A stretch of DNA of 64,000 bases from Pseudomonas fluorescens (GCF_902497995.1 NZ_CABVII010000009.1:124001-188000); one strand, 5' to 3'. Numbered from the stretch's first letter, positions 37,923 through 48,027 are shown. Numbers and translations: made by a program. Notes: a model not told the origin generated them from the letters alone.

Positions 37923-38023
37923 TGTAGGAGCGAGCGGTGCGGCGATCCGACTTGCCCGCGAAGGCGGCCTTGAGTCCTGCACCGCCCATGAAGACGTCTT
38001 CGCCGGCAAGCCTGGCTCCTACA
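37923..38023. repeat. REP pair, mixed type
   Basis: A GTAGGAGCGAG variant with GCGGCGATCCGACTTGCCCG, and an inverted CGCCGGCAAGCCTGGCTCC half, between the DUF533 gene and wspA. Confidence 0.78.
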
Positions 38024-38149
38024 GGGGGATTTTCAGTCCAGTCACATCCTCGATTTGCCATGGCGAGACGTGCCGCGCAACCGTCTTATAAATGAAACAC
38101 CGCCCTCGGCTATACTCCGCAGCATTTGGAAACACCTCGAGGACTGACT

Positions 38150-39772
38150 GTGAAGAACTGGACGTTGCGCCAACGGATTTTGGCGAGCTTTGCGGTAATT
38201 ATCGCCATCATGCTGCTGATGGTCGTCGTCTCGTACTCACGGCTGTTGAAGATCGAAGAAAGCGAAGCCAGCGTTCGTGAAGATGCACTTCCCGGGGTGT
38301 ATTACAGCTCGATGATTCGCGGTGCCTGGTCCGACAGCTATCTGCGGATCCAGGAAATGCTTGGCTTGAAGGAGGGGCAGGGCTTCAGTACTCAGGATGC
38401 CGCCGACTTCAAATCCATCGAGTCTCGTCTGCAAGGGCAGATAGGTAACTATCGCGATACCGTCACCACGGATGAAGACAAGGTCGAATTCGCTACCTTC
38501 GAAAAATACAATGAGCATTACCACAAGGTCCTGGCGGCGGTGCTCGACTTGCGTCAGCGCAATGAGGACGCGCAAGCCATCAAGTTGTTCAACGAACAGC
38601 TAACCCCGGCCTGGACCGCAGGTCGCATGAAACTCAATGACATCCTGCGCGAAAACAAAGCGGTGGCGGACCAGGGCATCATGGCGATTGATGACGCGGT
38701 GCTCACAGCAAAATTCATCATGGGCATTTCCCTGCTGGTCGCGGTGTTGGCCGCCGGCCTCTGCGGCCTGCTGTTGATGCGCGCAATCATGGCGCCGATG
38801 AACCGGATCGTTGAAATACTCGAAATCATGCGTACCGGCGACCTCAGCCGTCGCCTGGACCTGGCCCGCAAGGACGAATTCGGCGCGGTGGAAACCGGCT
38901 TCAATGACATGATGGCCGAGCTGACGTCCCTGGTGTCCCAGGCCCAGCGCTCGTCGGTGCAGGTCACCACCTCGGTGACCGAGATCGCCGCCACCTCCAG
39001 GCAACAGCAAGCCACCGCCACCGAAACCGCCGCCACCACCACGGAAATCGGTGCAACGTCCCGTGAAATCGCCGCCACTTCCCGCGACCTGGTGCGCACC
39101 ATGACCGAAGTCTCCACCGCCGCCGATCAGGCCTCGGTGCTGGCCGGTTCCGGACAGCAGGGCCTGGCGCGGATGGAAGAGACCATGCACTCGGTCATGG
39201 GCGCAGCGGATCTGGTCAACGCCAAACTGGCGATCCTCAACGAGAAGGCCGGCAACATCAACCAGGTGGTGGTGACCATCGTCAAGGTGGCAGACCAGAC
39301 AAACCTGTTGTCGCTGAACGCCGCCATCGAGGCGGAAAAGGCCGGAGAATATGGCCGCGGGTTCGCCGTGGTGGCGACCGAAGTGCGCCGTCTGGCGGAC
39401 CAGACCGCCGTTGCCACGTACGACATCGAACAGATGGTGCGCGAGATCCAGTCGGCGGTGTCGGCCGGGGTCATGGGCATGGACAAGTTCTCCGAAGAAG
39501 TACGCCGCGGCATGTCCGAGGTGCAGCAGGTCGGCGAACAACTGTCGCAGATCATCCATCAGGTCCAGGCGCTGGCGCCACGGGTGTTGATGGTCAACGA
39601 AGGCATGCAGGCGCAGGCCACCGGTGCCGAGCAGATCAACCATGCGCTGGTGCAGCTGGGCGATGCCAGCAGCCAGACCGTCGAGTCCCTGCGCCAGGCC
39701 AGTTTCGCCATCGACGAACTGAGCCAGGTCGCTGTAGGGCTGCGTAGCGGCGTATCGCGATTCAAAGTCTGA
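38150..39772 (+). CDS. wspA: Methyl-accepting chemotaxis protein WspA
   Basis: The 540-residue receptor of the Wsp surface-sensing system. Two membrane segments (about 12-31 and 185-208) enclose a periplasmic helical domain; a HAMP domain follows, then a methyl-accepting signalling helix pair with the hairpin tip NLLSLNAAIEAEKAGEYGRGFAVVATEVRRLADQ. The start is a GTG at 38150 (VKNWTLRQRIL). It heads a seven-gene operon whose genes overlap by one to four bases. Wsp responds to surface contact or envelope stress and drives c-di-GMP synthesis. Confidence 0.95.
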   Translation: MKNWTLRQRILASFAVIIAIMLLMVVVSYSRLLKIEESEASVREDALPGVYYSSMIRGAWSDSYLRIQEMLGLKEGQGFSTQDAADFKSIESRLQGQIGNYRDTVTTDEDKVEFATFEKYNEHYHKVLAAVLDLRQRNEDAQAIKLFNEQLTPAWTAGRMKLNDILRENKAVADQGIMAIDDAVLTAKFIMGISLLVAVLAAGLCGLLLMRAIMAPMNRIVEILEIMRTGDLSRRLDLARKDEFGAVETGFNDMMAELTSLVSQAQRSSVQVTTSVTEIAATSRQQQATATETAATTTEIGATSREIAATSRDLVRTMTEVSTAADQASVLAGSGQQGLARMEETMHSVMGAADLVNAKLAILNEKAGNINQVVVTIVKVADQTNLLSLNAAIEAEKAGEYGRGFAVVATEVRRLADQTAVATYDIEQMVREIQSAVSAGVMGMDKFSEEVRRGMSEVQQVGEQLSQIIHQVQALAPRVLMVNEGMQAQATGAEQINHALVQLGDASSQTVESLRQASFAIDELSQVAVGLRSGVSRFKV

Positions 39773-40308
39773 TGAGCGAACTCACGGCCAAACGCGCCCC
39801 TGTGAAGCCGGCGTTGCACATGTTGTTCCTGGTGTTCCGCATCGGTAACGAGCGCTATGCCTTGCAGGCCATCGAGGTGGCGGAGGTGCTGCCGCGCCTG
39901 CCATTGAAGCCGATTGCCCAAGCACCGGCCTGGGTGGCCGGGGTGTTCGCCTATCGCGGCGCGGTCGTGCCGGTGATCGACCTCAGCGCGCTGACGTTCG
40001 GTACACCTGCCCAGGCTCGCACCAGCACCCGCCTGGTGCTGATCAATTACCGTCCGGATGAGACCGCCCGGGCGCAATTGCTCGGACTGATCCTGGAACA
40101 GGCCACCGACACCTTGCGCTGCAATCCGGCAGATTTTCAGCCCTATGGCCTGGATAATCGCCAGGCGCCCTACCTCGGGCCTGTTCGTGAAGACGCGCAA
40201 GGGCTGCTGCAATGGGTCCGGGTCGCCGACCTGTTGAGCGAGCCGGTTCGCGCGCTGCTGTTTCCGTCACCGCCGCTGGATCCGGCGCTGCTTGAGGCGC
40301 GCCCATGA
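39772..40308 (+). CDS. wspB: CheW-like coupling protein WspB
   Basis: A 178-residue CheW-domain protein (LVFRIGNERYALQAIEVAEVLPRLPLKPIAQAPAWVAGVFAYRGAVVPVIDL) linking WspA to the kinase WspE. Its ATG overlaps the wspA stop (TGATGA), and it overlaps wspC by four bases. Confidence 0.95.
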   Translation: MSELTAKRAPVKPALHMLFLVFRIGNERYALQAIEVAEVLPRLPLKPIAQAPAWVAGVFAYRGAVVPVIDLSALTFGTPAQARTSTRLVLINYRPDETARAQLLGLILEQATDTLRCNPADFQPYGLDNRQAPYLGPVREDAQGLLQWVRVADLLSEPVRALLFPSPPLDPALLEARP

Positions 40309-41576
40309 GCAGTGATCAACGGTTCTTCGATTTCCTCAAGGAACGCATCGGTCTGGACGTGACCTCGGTGGGTCCGGCGATCATCGAGCGTGCTGTGCGC
40401 CAGCGCCGCGCAGCCTCCCGAGCACAGACGGCCGATGAGTACTGGCACACCCTGCAAGGCTCGCGGGATGAGCAGCAGGCGCTGATCGAAGCGGTGATCG
40501 TTCCCGAAACCTGGTTTTTCCGATACCCGGAATCGTTCGTCACCCTGGCGAAACTGGCCGCCAAGCGCCTGGCCGATATCAACCACATGCGCGCCCTGCG
40601 GATTCTCAGCCTGCCGTGTTCCACCGGTGAAGAACCCTATTCCATCGCCATGGCGCTGCTCGATGCCGGGTTCAAGCCGCATCAGTTCAAGGTCGAGGGC
40701 ATGGACGTCAGTCCGATGTCGGTGGAAAAGGCCAAGCGTGCGCTGTACGGCAAAAACTCATTTCGTGGTCAGGACCTCGAGTTTCGCGACCGGCATTTCA
40801 GCGCCGACAGCGACGGCTATCGCCTCGGCGAGCGAGTGCTTGAGCAAGTGCGCCTGCAGGTCGGCAACGTGCTCGATCCGGCCTTGCTGGCCAATGAACC
40901 ACCCTATGATTTCGTGTTCTGCCGCAACCTGTTGATCTATTTTGACCTGCCGACCCAACAGCAGGTTTTTGAAGTGCTCAAGCGTCTGACCCATGTTGAC
41001 GGCTTGCTGTTCATCGGCCCCGCGGAGGGCAGTCTGCTGGGGCGCTTTGGCATGCACTCGATCGGCATCCCGCAGTCCTTTGCGTTCAGTCGTCAGCGTG
41101 CGCCGGAGCCGGCGTCATGGGGGACTTTTGCTCCAGCATCGCTGCCCGTGCGCCAACCGCTGCGCAGCGTGACACCACCACCGGTTCGCAGCCGGCCGTT
41201 TGCAACGGTGGCGCCACGACCTGTCATGACCCGATCGGCCAACCCGGACGCCGCTGCATTGCTGGCGAACATCGCCGCGCTGGCCAACGCAGGCAAAAGC
41301 TTTGAGGCCCGCACCGCGTGCGAAAGCTATTTGCGCAGCCACGAACCGGTGGCCCAGGTCTTCTACTGGCTGGGGCTGCTCAGCGACGTCGCCGGCAGTG
41401 CCCTCCAAGCCCAGTGTTATTACCGCAAAGCGTTGTACCTCGAACCGCAACACCCGGACGCGCTGATGCACCTGGCCGCCTTGCTGCAATCTCTGGGCGA
41501 CACCGCGGGTGCCAGGCGATTGCAGGACCGCGCCGCCCGTGGCGAGCGCGCCGCTGACAGTGAGCGTAAACGATGA
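40305..41576 (+). CDS. wspC: CheR-type methyltransferase WspC
   Basis: A 423-residue SAM-dependent methyltransferase that methylates WspA glutamates and so activates signalling. The CheR fold shows in PETWFFRYPESF, ILSLPCSTGEEPYSIAMALL (SAM site) and YDFVFCRNLLIYFD. After a proline-rich linker (about 270-310) comes a C-terminal TPR segment (VFYWLGLLSDVAGSALQAQCYYRKALYLEPQHPDALMHLA). It overlaps both neighbours by four bases. Confidence 0.95.
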   Translation: MSSDQRFFDFLKERIGLDVTSVGPAIIERAVRQRRAASRAQTADEYWHTLQGSRDEQQALIEAVIVPETWFFRYPESFVTLAKLAAKRLADINHMRALRILSLPCSTGEEPYSIAMALLDAGFKPHQFKVEGMDVSPMSVEKAKRALYGKNSFRGQDLEFRDRHFSADSDGYRLGERVLEQVRLQVGNVLDPALLANEPPYDFVFCRNLLIYFDLPTQQQVFEVLKRLTHVDGLLFIGPAEGSLLGRFGMHSIGIPQSFAFSRQRAPEPASWGTFAPASLPVRQPLRSVTPPPVRSRPFATVAPRPVMTRSANPDAAALLANIAALANAGKSFEARTACESYLRSHEPVAQVFYWLGLLSDVAGSALQAQCYYRKALYLEPQHPDALMHLAALLQSLGDTAGARRLQDRAARGERAADSERKR

Positions 41577-42256
41577 TCGCCACCGACGACTTTAGCCTCA
41601 TCCATAGAGATGCCCAGGCCATCGACGACTGCTGGAACCGCATCGGTGTCCACGGCGACAAGTCCTGCCCGCTGCTGAGCGAACACATTCACTGCCGCAA
41701 CTGTGCGGTGTATTCGACTGCCGCGACGCGCCTGCTCGACCGTTATGCGTTGCAGCAGGAAGATCGCGGGCACCTGTCGACAGCGGTCGAGAGCGATGTG
41801 CAAACCCGTTCGCTGTTGATGTTCCGTCTGGGCGAAGAATGGTTGGGCCTGGCCACCCGCAGTCTGGTGGAAGTGGCGCCATTGCAAGTGATTCACTCCT
41901 TGCCGCACCAGCGATCCCGGGCCTTGCTCGGCGTGGCTAACGTGCGCGGTGCCCTGGTGGCATGCCTGTCCCTGGTCGAATTGCTCGGCCTCGATGGGGC
42001 GGGTAGCGTGGCATCCGGCGCGCGGGTCATGCCGCGGATGCTGATCATCGCCGCCCACGGCGGGCCGGTGGTGGTGCCGGTGGACGAGGTGGACGGGATC
42101 CATGCCATCGACGAGCGCATCCTCGAGGCGGCATCCCGTTCCGGCACCCAGGCCAGCGCGAGGTACACCCGTGGTGTGTTGCCATTCAAAGGTCGCAGCC
42201 TGCGTTGGCTGGATGAAGAACAGCTGCTGTCCGCCGTGACCCGGAGCCTCACATGA
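41573..42256 (+). CDS. wspD: CheW-like coupling protein WspD
   Basis: A 227-residue second coupling protein. It has a short N-terminal extension with cysteines (CPLLSEHIHCRNCAVYS) and then the CheW domain (LLMFRLGEEWLGLATRSLVEVAPLQVIHSLPHQRS). The N-terminal cysteines are typical of WspD. Overlaps wspC and wspE by four bases. Confidence 0.95.
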   Translation: MIATDDFSLIHRDAQAIDDCWNRIGVHGDKSCPLLSEHIHCRNCAVYSTAATRLLDRYALQQEDRGHLSTAVESDVQTRSLLMFRLGEEWLGLATRSLVEVAPLQVIHSLPHQRSRALLGVANVRGALVACLSLVELLGLDGAGSVASGARVMPRMLIIAAHGGPVVVPVDEVDGIHAIDERILEAASRSGTQASARYTRGVLPFKGRSLRWLDEEQLLSAVTRSLT

Positions 42257-44550
42257 CCCCCGAGCAAATGCGCGACGCCTCTTTGCTGGAACTGTTCAGC
42301 CTGGAAGCCGAAGCCCAGACGCAAGTGCTGAGCGCAGGTCTGCTGGCGCTGGAGCGCGATCCGACCCAGGCCGATCATCTCGAGTCGTGCATGCGCGCGG
42401 CGCACTCGCTCAAGGGCGCCGCGCGGATCGTCGGTGTCGATGCCGGCGTCAGCGTTGCTCATGTGATGGAAGATTGTCTGGTCAGCGCGCAGGAAGGGCA
42501 CCTGTACCTGGGCCCCGAGCACATCGATGCGTTATTGCAGGGCACCGATCTGTTGGTGCGCATCGCAACGCCCGATAACAATCCGGTTCCTGCGGATATC
42601 GAAGCCTATGTGGCGTTGATGGCTCGATTGCTGGATCCGCTGGCGCTTGCCGTCCCGATCAGCACCCCCACAGCGCCGCTCATGGCCGAGGATCTGCTGC
42701 AAACCCCCAGGGCTGTGCTGCCGATGCCGATGCTGGAGGTCGAACCGCAACCCGACGCATCCGTCGAGCCAGCAGCCAAGGCCAGACGCAGCACCGAAAA
42801 CGGTGAGCGCGTCCTGCGGGTCACCGCCGAACGCTTGAACAGCCTGCTCGACCTGTCAAGCAAGTCCCTGGTGGAAACCCTGCGGCTCAAACCGCACCTG
42901 GCCACCATGCAGCGGCTCAAGCGCCTGCAGAACAACGGCCTGCGGGCCCTGGAAAACCTCAACGTCCATCTCAAGGAGCATGCCTTGAGCCTGGAGGCCC
43001 GGGAGGCTCTCGACGATGCCCGTCGGCTGCTGGCCGAATCCCGGCAATTGCTGGTGGAAAAGAACGCCGAGCTGGATGAGTTCGCCTGGCAGGCCAGTCA
43101 ACGGGCGCAAGTGTTGTACGACACGGCGCTGGCGTGTCGTATGCGCCCGTTTGCCGATGTGTTGACCGGGCAAGTGCGGATGGTCCGCGACCTTGGCCGT
43201 AGCCTGGGCAAGCAGGTGCGTCTGGAGATCGAGGGCGAGAAAACCCAGGTCGATCGCGACGTCCTGGAAAAACTCGAAGCGCCGCTGACGCACCTGCTGC
43301 GCAATGCCGTGGACCACGGCATCGAGTCCCCGGAACAACGACTGCTGGCCGGCAAACCGGCTGAAGGCTTGATCCGTCTGCGCGCCTCGCATCAGGCCGG
43401 ACTGTTGGTGCTGGAGTTGAGCGATGACGGCCATGGCGTCGATCTGGAAAAGGTCCGCCGCAGCATCATCGAGCGGCAATTGTCCCCGGCTGATACCGCC
43501 GCGCAATTGAGCGAAGAGGAACTGCTGACGTTCTTGTTCCTGCCGGGTTTCAGCTTGCGGGACACGGTCACCGAAGTGTCCGGCCGCGGGGTCGGGCTGG
43601 ACGCGGTGCAACACATGGTCCGGCAATTGCGCGGCGCGGTCGTGCTGGAACAAGCGGTGGGCGAGGGCAGTCATTTCCACCTCGAAGTGCCGCTGACCCT
43701 GTCGGTGGTGCGCAGCCTGGTGGTGGAAGTCGGTGACGAGGCCTATGCGTTTTCACTGGCTCACATCGAGCGCATGCGCGAACTGGAGCCGGCGGACATT
43801 GTGCAGGTCGAAGGCCGTCAGCACTTCTGGCACGAAGGCCGGCACGTCGGGCTGGTCGCCGCCAGCCAGTTATTGCAGCGCCCGGCGAGTCAGAACAGTC
43901 AGCAGACCCTCAAGGTGGTGATCATTCGTGGGCGCGAGGCGATCTACGGTGTGGCCGTCGAGCGTTTTATCGGCGAGCGGACGCTGGTGGTATTGCCGCT
44001 GGACGAACGACTGGGCAAGGTGCAGGACATTGCTGCCGGGGCCTTGCTCGACGACGGTTCGGTGGTGCTGATCGTCGACGTAGAAGACATGTTGCGTTCG
44101 GTGGACAAACTGCTCAACACCGGGCGCCTGGAGCGTATCGCGCGTCAGGGCAGCCAAGCGGTCGGAGCGGCTCGCAAACGGATTCTGGTGGTCGACGACT
44201 CACTGACCGTGCGCGAGCTGCAACGCAAGTTGTTGCGCAATCGCGGGTATGACGTGGCCGTGGCGGTGGACGGCATGGATGGCTGGAACGTCCTGCGTTC
44301 GGAGGATTTCGATCTGCTGATCACCGACATCGATATGCCACGCATGGACGGTATCGAATTGGTGTCTTTATTGCGCCGGGACAATCGCCTGCAATCCCTG
44401 CCGGTCATGGTGGTGTCCTATAAGGATCGCGAAGAAGACCGCCGTCGTGGACTGGACGCCGGAGCCGACTATTATCTGGCCAAAGCCAGTTTTCATGACG
44501 ACGCCCTGCTCGATGCAGTGGTGGAGCTCATCGGAGGAGCGCGCGCATGA
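42253..44550 (+). CDS. wspE: Hybrid CheA-type histidine kinase WspE
   Basis: A 765-residue kinase that phosphorylates WspR and WspF. The N-terminal HPt domain carries the phospho-histidine in AAHSLKGAARIVG; the ATPase N box is LLRNAVDHGIESPEQR and the G boxes are ELSDDGHGVDLEKV and GRGVGLDAVQHM; a CheW-like domain follows; the C-terminal receiver domain (about 640-760) has its aspartate in LLITDIDMPRMDG. Confidence 0.96.
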   Translation: MTPEQMRDASLLELFSLEAEAQTQVLSAGLLALERDPTQADHLESCMRAAHSLKGAARIVGVDAGVSVAHVMEDCLVSAQEGHLYLGPEHIDALLQGTDLLVRIATPDNNPVPADIEAYVALMARLLDPLALAVPISTPTAPLMAEDLLQTPRAVLPMPMLEVEPQPDASVEPAAKARRSTENGERVLRVTAERLNSLLDLSSKSLVETLRLKPHLATMQRLKRLQNNGLRALENLNVHLKEHALSLEAREALDDARRLLAESRQLLVEKNAELDEFAWQASQRAQVLYDTALACRMRPFADVLTGQVRMVRDLGRSLGKQVRLEIEGEKTQVDRDVLEKLEAPLTHLLRNAVDHGIESPEQRLLAGKPAEGLIRLRASHQAGLLVLELSDDGHGVDLEKVRRSIIERQLSPADTAAQLSEEELLTFLFLPGFSLRDTVTEVSGRGVGLDAVQHMVRQLRGAVVLEQAVGEGSHFHLEVPLTLSVVRSLVVEVGDEAYAFSLAHIERMRELEPADIVQVEGRQHFWHEGRHVGLVAASQLLQRPASQNSQQTLKVVIIRGREAIYGVAVERFIGERTLVVLPLDERLGKVQDIAAGALLDDGSVVLIVDVEDMLRSVDKLLNTGRLERIARQGSQAVGAARKRILVVDDSLTVRELQRKLLRNRGYDVAVAVDGMDGWNVLRSEDFDLLITDIDMPRMDGIELVSLLRRDNRLQSLPVMVVSYKDREEDRRRGLDAGADYYLAKASFHDDALLDAVVELIGGARA

Positions 44551-45557
44551 AGATAGCCATCGTCAACGACATGCCCATGGCGGTGGAGGTCCTGCGCCGC
44601 GCCCTGGCGTTCGAACCGGCGCACGAGGTGGTCTGGGTCGCCGGCAACGGGGCCGAGGCGGTGCAACGTTGCGCCGAATTCACCCCGGACCTGATTCTTA
44701 TGGACCTGATCATGCCGGTGATGGACGGCGTGGAAGCGACCCGGCGAATCATGGCCGAGACCCCTTGCGCGATCGTCATCGTCACGGTCGACCGCCAGCA
44801 GAATGTCCATCGAGTGTTCGAGGCCATGGGCTACGGCGCGCTGGATGTCGTCGACACTCCGGCACTGGGTGCAGGTAACGCGCAGGATGCGGCCGCACCG
44901 CTGCTGCGCAAGATCATCAATATCGGTTGGCTGATCGGTGACCGGGGCAATCGAGAGCGGGCGACCCCGAGCCCCTTGCGCAACTCGGCTTCGCGTCAGC
45001 GCCTGATCGCCATTGGTTCGTCCGCGGGCGGGCCGGCGGCGCTGGAAGTATTGCTCAAGGGCCTGCCGCCGAATTTTTCGGCGGCTATCGTGCTGGTGCA
45101 GCATGTCGACCAGGTATTCGCCGCCGGCATGGCCGAATGGCTGAGCAGCGCCAGCGGCCTGAACGTGCGCCTGGCCCGGGAAGGCGAGCCGCCGCAGCCC
45201 GGTACGGTGTTGCTGGCCGGCACCAACCACCATATCCGCTTGTTGAAAAACGGCACGCTGGCCTACACCGCCGAACCGGTCGACGAGATCTATCGGCCCT
45301 CGATCGATGTGTTTTTCGAGAGCGTTGCCCATTACTGGAGCGGCGATGCCGTGGGTGTTTTGTTGACCGGCATGGGGCGCGATGGTGCGCAGGGACTTAA
45401 ACTCATGCGCCAACAGGGCTACCTGACCATCGCCCAAGACCAACTCAGCAGTGCGGTGTATGGCATGCCGAAGGCGGCTGTCGCCATCGACGCTGCCGTG
45501 GAAATTCGTCCGCTGGACAAGATCGCGCCGCGATTGCTGGAGATTTTCAGCCAATGA
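44547..45557 (+). CDS. wspF: CheB-type methylesterase response regulator WspF
   Basis: A 336-residue receiver plus methylesterase. The receiver aspartate is in LILMDLIMPVMDG; the esterase serine is in IGSSAGGPAALE, the histidine in VLVQHVD and the aspartate in GMGRDGAQG. It removes WspA methyl groups and restrains the pathway; loss-of-function mutations cause the wrinkly-spreader phenotype in P. fluorescens. The frame is intact here. Confidence 0.96.
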   Translation: MKIAIVNDMPMAVEVLRRALAFEPAHEVVWVAGNGAEAVQRCAEFTPDLILMDLIMPVMDGVEATRRIMAETPCAIVIVTVDRQQNVHRVFEAMGYGALDVVDTPALGAGNAQDAAAPLLRKIINIGWLIGDRGNRERATPSPLRNSASRQRLIAIGSSAGGPAALEVLLKGLPPNFSAAIVLVQHVDQVFAAGMAEWLSSASGLNVRLAREGEPPQPGTVLLAGTNHHIRLLKNGTLAYTAEPVDEIYRPSIDVFFESVAHYWSGDAVGVLLTGMGRDGAQGLKLMRQQGYLTIAQDQLSSAVYGMPKAAVAIDAAVEIRPLDKIAPRLLEIFSQ

Positions 45558-45605
45558 CCCTCTTTAGCAGCAATCCCGGCCCAAGCAGTACTCAGGTGAC
45601 CGTAC

Positions 45606-46607
45606 ATGAATGACTTACAGCTCGACGGCTCAAAAACCGACGAAAACGCCGCCATGGTGTTATTGGTAGACGACCAGGCAATGATCGGCGAGGCGGTGCG
45701 CCGCGGCTTGTCGAATGAAGGCAATATCGACTTCCACTTTTGCGCCGACCCGCACCAGGCCATCGCCCAGGCGATTCGCATCAAGCCGACGGTGATCCTG
45801 CAGGACCTGGTCATGCCCGGTCTCGATGGGCTGAGCCTGGTGCGCGAATACCGCAATCATCCGGCGACCAAGGACATTCCGATCATCGTCCTGTCGACCA
45901 AGGAAGACCCGCTGATCAAGAGCGCGGCGTTTGCGGCCGGGGCCAATGATTACCTGGTCAAGCTGCCGGACAACATCGAGCTGGTGGCGCGCATCCGCTA
46001 TCACTCGCGTTCCTACATGACCCTGCTGCAGCGTGACGCGGCGTACCGGGCGCTGCGGGTCAGCCAGCAGCAGTTGCTCGACACCAACCTGGTGCTGCAG
46101 CGGTTGATGAACTCCGACGGCCTGACCGGGCTGTCGAACCGCCGGCATTTCGATGAATACCTGGAACTGGAGTGGCGCCGCTCCCTGCGCGACCAGAGTC
46201 AGCTGTCATTGCTGATGATCGATGTCGACTACTTCAAGTCCTACAACGACAGCTTTGGCCACCTGGACGGCGATGAAGCCCTGCGCAAGGTGGCCACGGC
46301 TATCCGTGACGCCGGCGCCCGGCCGTCGGACCTGCCGGCCCGTTACGGCGGCGAAGAGTTCGCCCTGGTCCTGCCCAACACCTCGCCGGGCGGCGCGCGG
46401 CTGGTGGCGGAAAAACTGCGCCAATCCGTGGCCGCACTGAAGATTGCGCACATTTTCCCGGCCGAAGGTTCGAGCCTGACCATCAGCATCGGCCTGTCGA
46501 CCATCACCCCGCAGCCGGGCGGCGACTGCCGTCAATTGATCCTGGCGGCGGACAAGGGGTTGTACCTGGCGAAGAACAATGGGCGTAATCAGGTGGGGAT
46601 TGAGTAG
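45606..46607 (+). CDS. wspR: Diguanylate cyclase response regulator WspR
   Basis: A 333-residue regulator with a receiver domain (phospho-aspartate in [13 protein letters not shown]), a coiled linker and a GGDEF domain with the active site [12 protein letters not shown]. The inhibitory site RxxD (RPSD) sits just before it, so product inhibition by c-di-GMP is likely. Last gene of the operon, 48 bases after wspF. In relatives, as I recall, prfB comes next; here a 9.5-kb island intervenes. Confidence 0.96.
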   Translation: MNDLQLDGSKTDENAAMVLLVDDQAMIGEAVRRGLSNEGNIDFHFCADPHQAIAQAIRIKPTVILQDLVMPGLDGLSLVREYRNHPATKDIPIIVLSTKEDPLIKSAAFAAGANDYLVKLPDNIELVARIRYHSRSYMTLLQRDAAYRALRVSQQQLLDTNLVLQRLMNSDGLTGLSNRRHFDEYLELEWRRSLRDQSQLSLLMIDVDYFKSYNDSFGHLDGDEALRKVATAIRDAGARPSDLPARYGGEEFALVLPNTSPGGARLVAEKLRQSVAALKIAHIFPAEGSSLTISIGLSTITPQPGGDCRQLILAADKGLYLAKNNGRNQVGIE

Positions 46608-46634
46608 GGGCAAACGCACCTATGGTTGATTAGA

Positions 46635-46686
46635 AATAGCTGACAAGCTTATTTTTGATGGAGTAAAAATAAACCTGTCAGCTATT
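46635..46686. terminator. Long A+T-rich hairpin after wspR
   Basis: AATAGCTGACA and TGTCAGCTATT pair, with a second inner stem TTATTTTT/AAAAATAA. It starts 28 bases after the wspR stop and marks the left edge of the island. It probably ends wsp transcripts. Confidence 0.6.
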
Positions 46687-46689
46687 CGT

Positions 46690-47540
46690 ATGTTTTACGG
46701 ACTCTGCGCCTGCGTTCGCCGCCCAATGACGTCCTTCAATCGCAGCTGTCTGGCAGCGGGATGGTAAGTACACGAGCAGTCGTGCAGGACGACCACGTCG
46801 TTGCGGATTTCCTCGCGCATCGCGAGATTTTTCAGCAACTTGGTTGCGGCATTGACGCGGTAGGCTGCGGTTTCGTGTAACAGTCGTTCGGATATCGGTC
46901 TAGATAACATCTGTTTTCAGTCCATCGCTGCAAAGTTTTGAGTGACAGGCCAGACCTGCTGGCAGACCCGGTTTTTTTGCTCCTTGCTGCAACGGTTTCG
47001 CTCGACATGTCACGAGTAACTGCCGTTTCATAAAGACGTCACTTGTCCTCTTTGTTGGTCCCCAATAGTCGTTGCGCTTTTCCTGCCGCACCAACCACGC
47101 GGCTATCTGAGCGATTGCCTTGTCTTTGCGACGCAATTCGCACTCAAGTTCCTGAACACGTTTCTTAGCTTTGCGAGACTGCTCCCGATCTTCATTTGGC
47201 CGGTTTTTTTTCGATTTTTGGCCAGTGATGAAGGCTGGTCGCGAGGCCGTATTCATCGAGAGAAAGGCCTTTGCGACAGCAATACTCGCTCAGATCGATC
47301 ATGGACAAGCCGGCGGCTTTAAGCACGACAGTAAGCTTGGTTTCGGCTGACCAGTTCTCGTTCAACGGTTTGTTTTCGAACACTGCACTTCATTCAGAAC
47401 TGAGCTGCTTGCTCCACTTGGACAAAGAATTTCGCTGATCCCTTCGCGTCGGGAAATCTCGGCCTTCGACCGGTTACGCGTGGAAGCAGCATCCTGAGCA
47501 ATGCTGCTTTACGTTTAGGTGAAAAACACGGCACGATCAA
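46690..47540 (-). pseudogene. Decayed IS3-family transposase genes (orfA and start of orfB)
   Basis: Pieces of an OrfA-type transposase can be read in different frames: AEISRREGIS (about 47470-47440), LNENWSAETKLTVVLKAAGLSMIDLSEYCCRKGLS (about 47370-47260), then AFITGQ and RKAKKRVQELECELRRKDKAIAQIAAWLVRQEK (about 47240-47070). LSLKTLQRW near 46930 resembles the OrfB start. Several frameshifts and stops break it, and no clear ends are found. The frame at 46695-46910 (71 residues) may be more of the remnant but I cannot confirm it. Confidence 0.75.
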
Positions 47541-47874
47541 TCGCTTTCCGCACCCCATATGAATTTCAGGAAAATTCGGTGAGACGACAAATTATCCTGA
47601 CGCCAGGAGCTATAGGAATACGTTAGGGGTAAGAGTTTTGTTTGTGGCTTGTTGATAACTATCTCTGTGATGTAGGAATATTCCTTCTTATATATAGTCT
47701 CGGTACTACGTGGAAATATATTGATCAATTGTGTTGCGGGGTCTATAACTAATCCCGTCATTGCATGTTGATGACGTGTGTTCAGATATATGGTTGGATA
47801 TTTCAGATTGATATCTTGGCGTTAACCATATGTGAATTTGCCCGCCATTTCAGCACCTGCCGTAATAAGGAGTT
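47541..47874. other. A+T-rich stretch upstream of the peptide gene
   Basis: About 330 bases, clearly A+T-richer than the wsp genes. It should hold the promoter of the island gene set. A 74-codon open frame on the minus strand (47537-47761) has no recognisable features. I could not settle on -35 and -10 boxes. Confidence 0.4.
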
Positions 47875-47988
47875 ATGATGGATAATCAACAAGTGACTGC
47901 GCTTGAGATGGACGAGCAAGCAGTTGATGTGGATCTTTATGCAGAGGTCGATGACAAGCTGGTGCTGGCAATCTCAGCTCCTACGTAA
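47875..47988 (+). CDS. Small acidic peptide, possible precursor or scaffold peptide
   Basis: A 37-residue peptide, MMDNQQVTALEMDEQAVDVD then LYAEVDDKLVLAISAPT. TAAGGAG, a strong ribosome site, lies before the first ATG, which favours real translation. It is acidic through the middle, has no cysteine and ends in Ala-Pro-Thr. It is first in a row of enzyme genes and is followed by a hairpin (48028-48054), a layout common for RiPP precursors. I recognise no family. It might carry or donate residues for the pathway, or merely be a leader peptide. Confidence 0.6.
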   Translation: MMDNQQVTALEMDEQAVDVDLYAEVDDKLVLAISAPT

Positions 47989-48027
47989 AATAAGGAATGG
48001 CAAGGCTGATTTAACTCTTGGATGAGA

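Noticed and set aside
47537..47761. A 74-codon minus-strand frame
   Set aside because: No ribosome site, no recognisable features, and it lies in the likely promoter region of the island genes.
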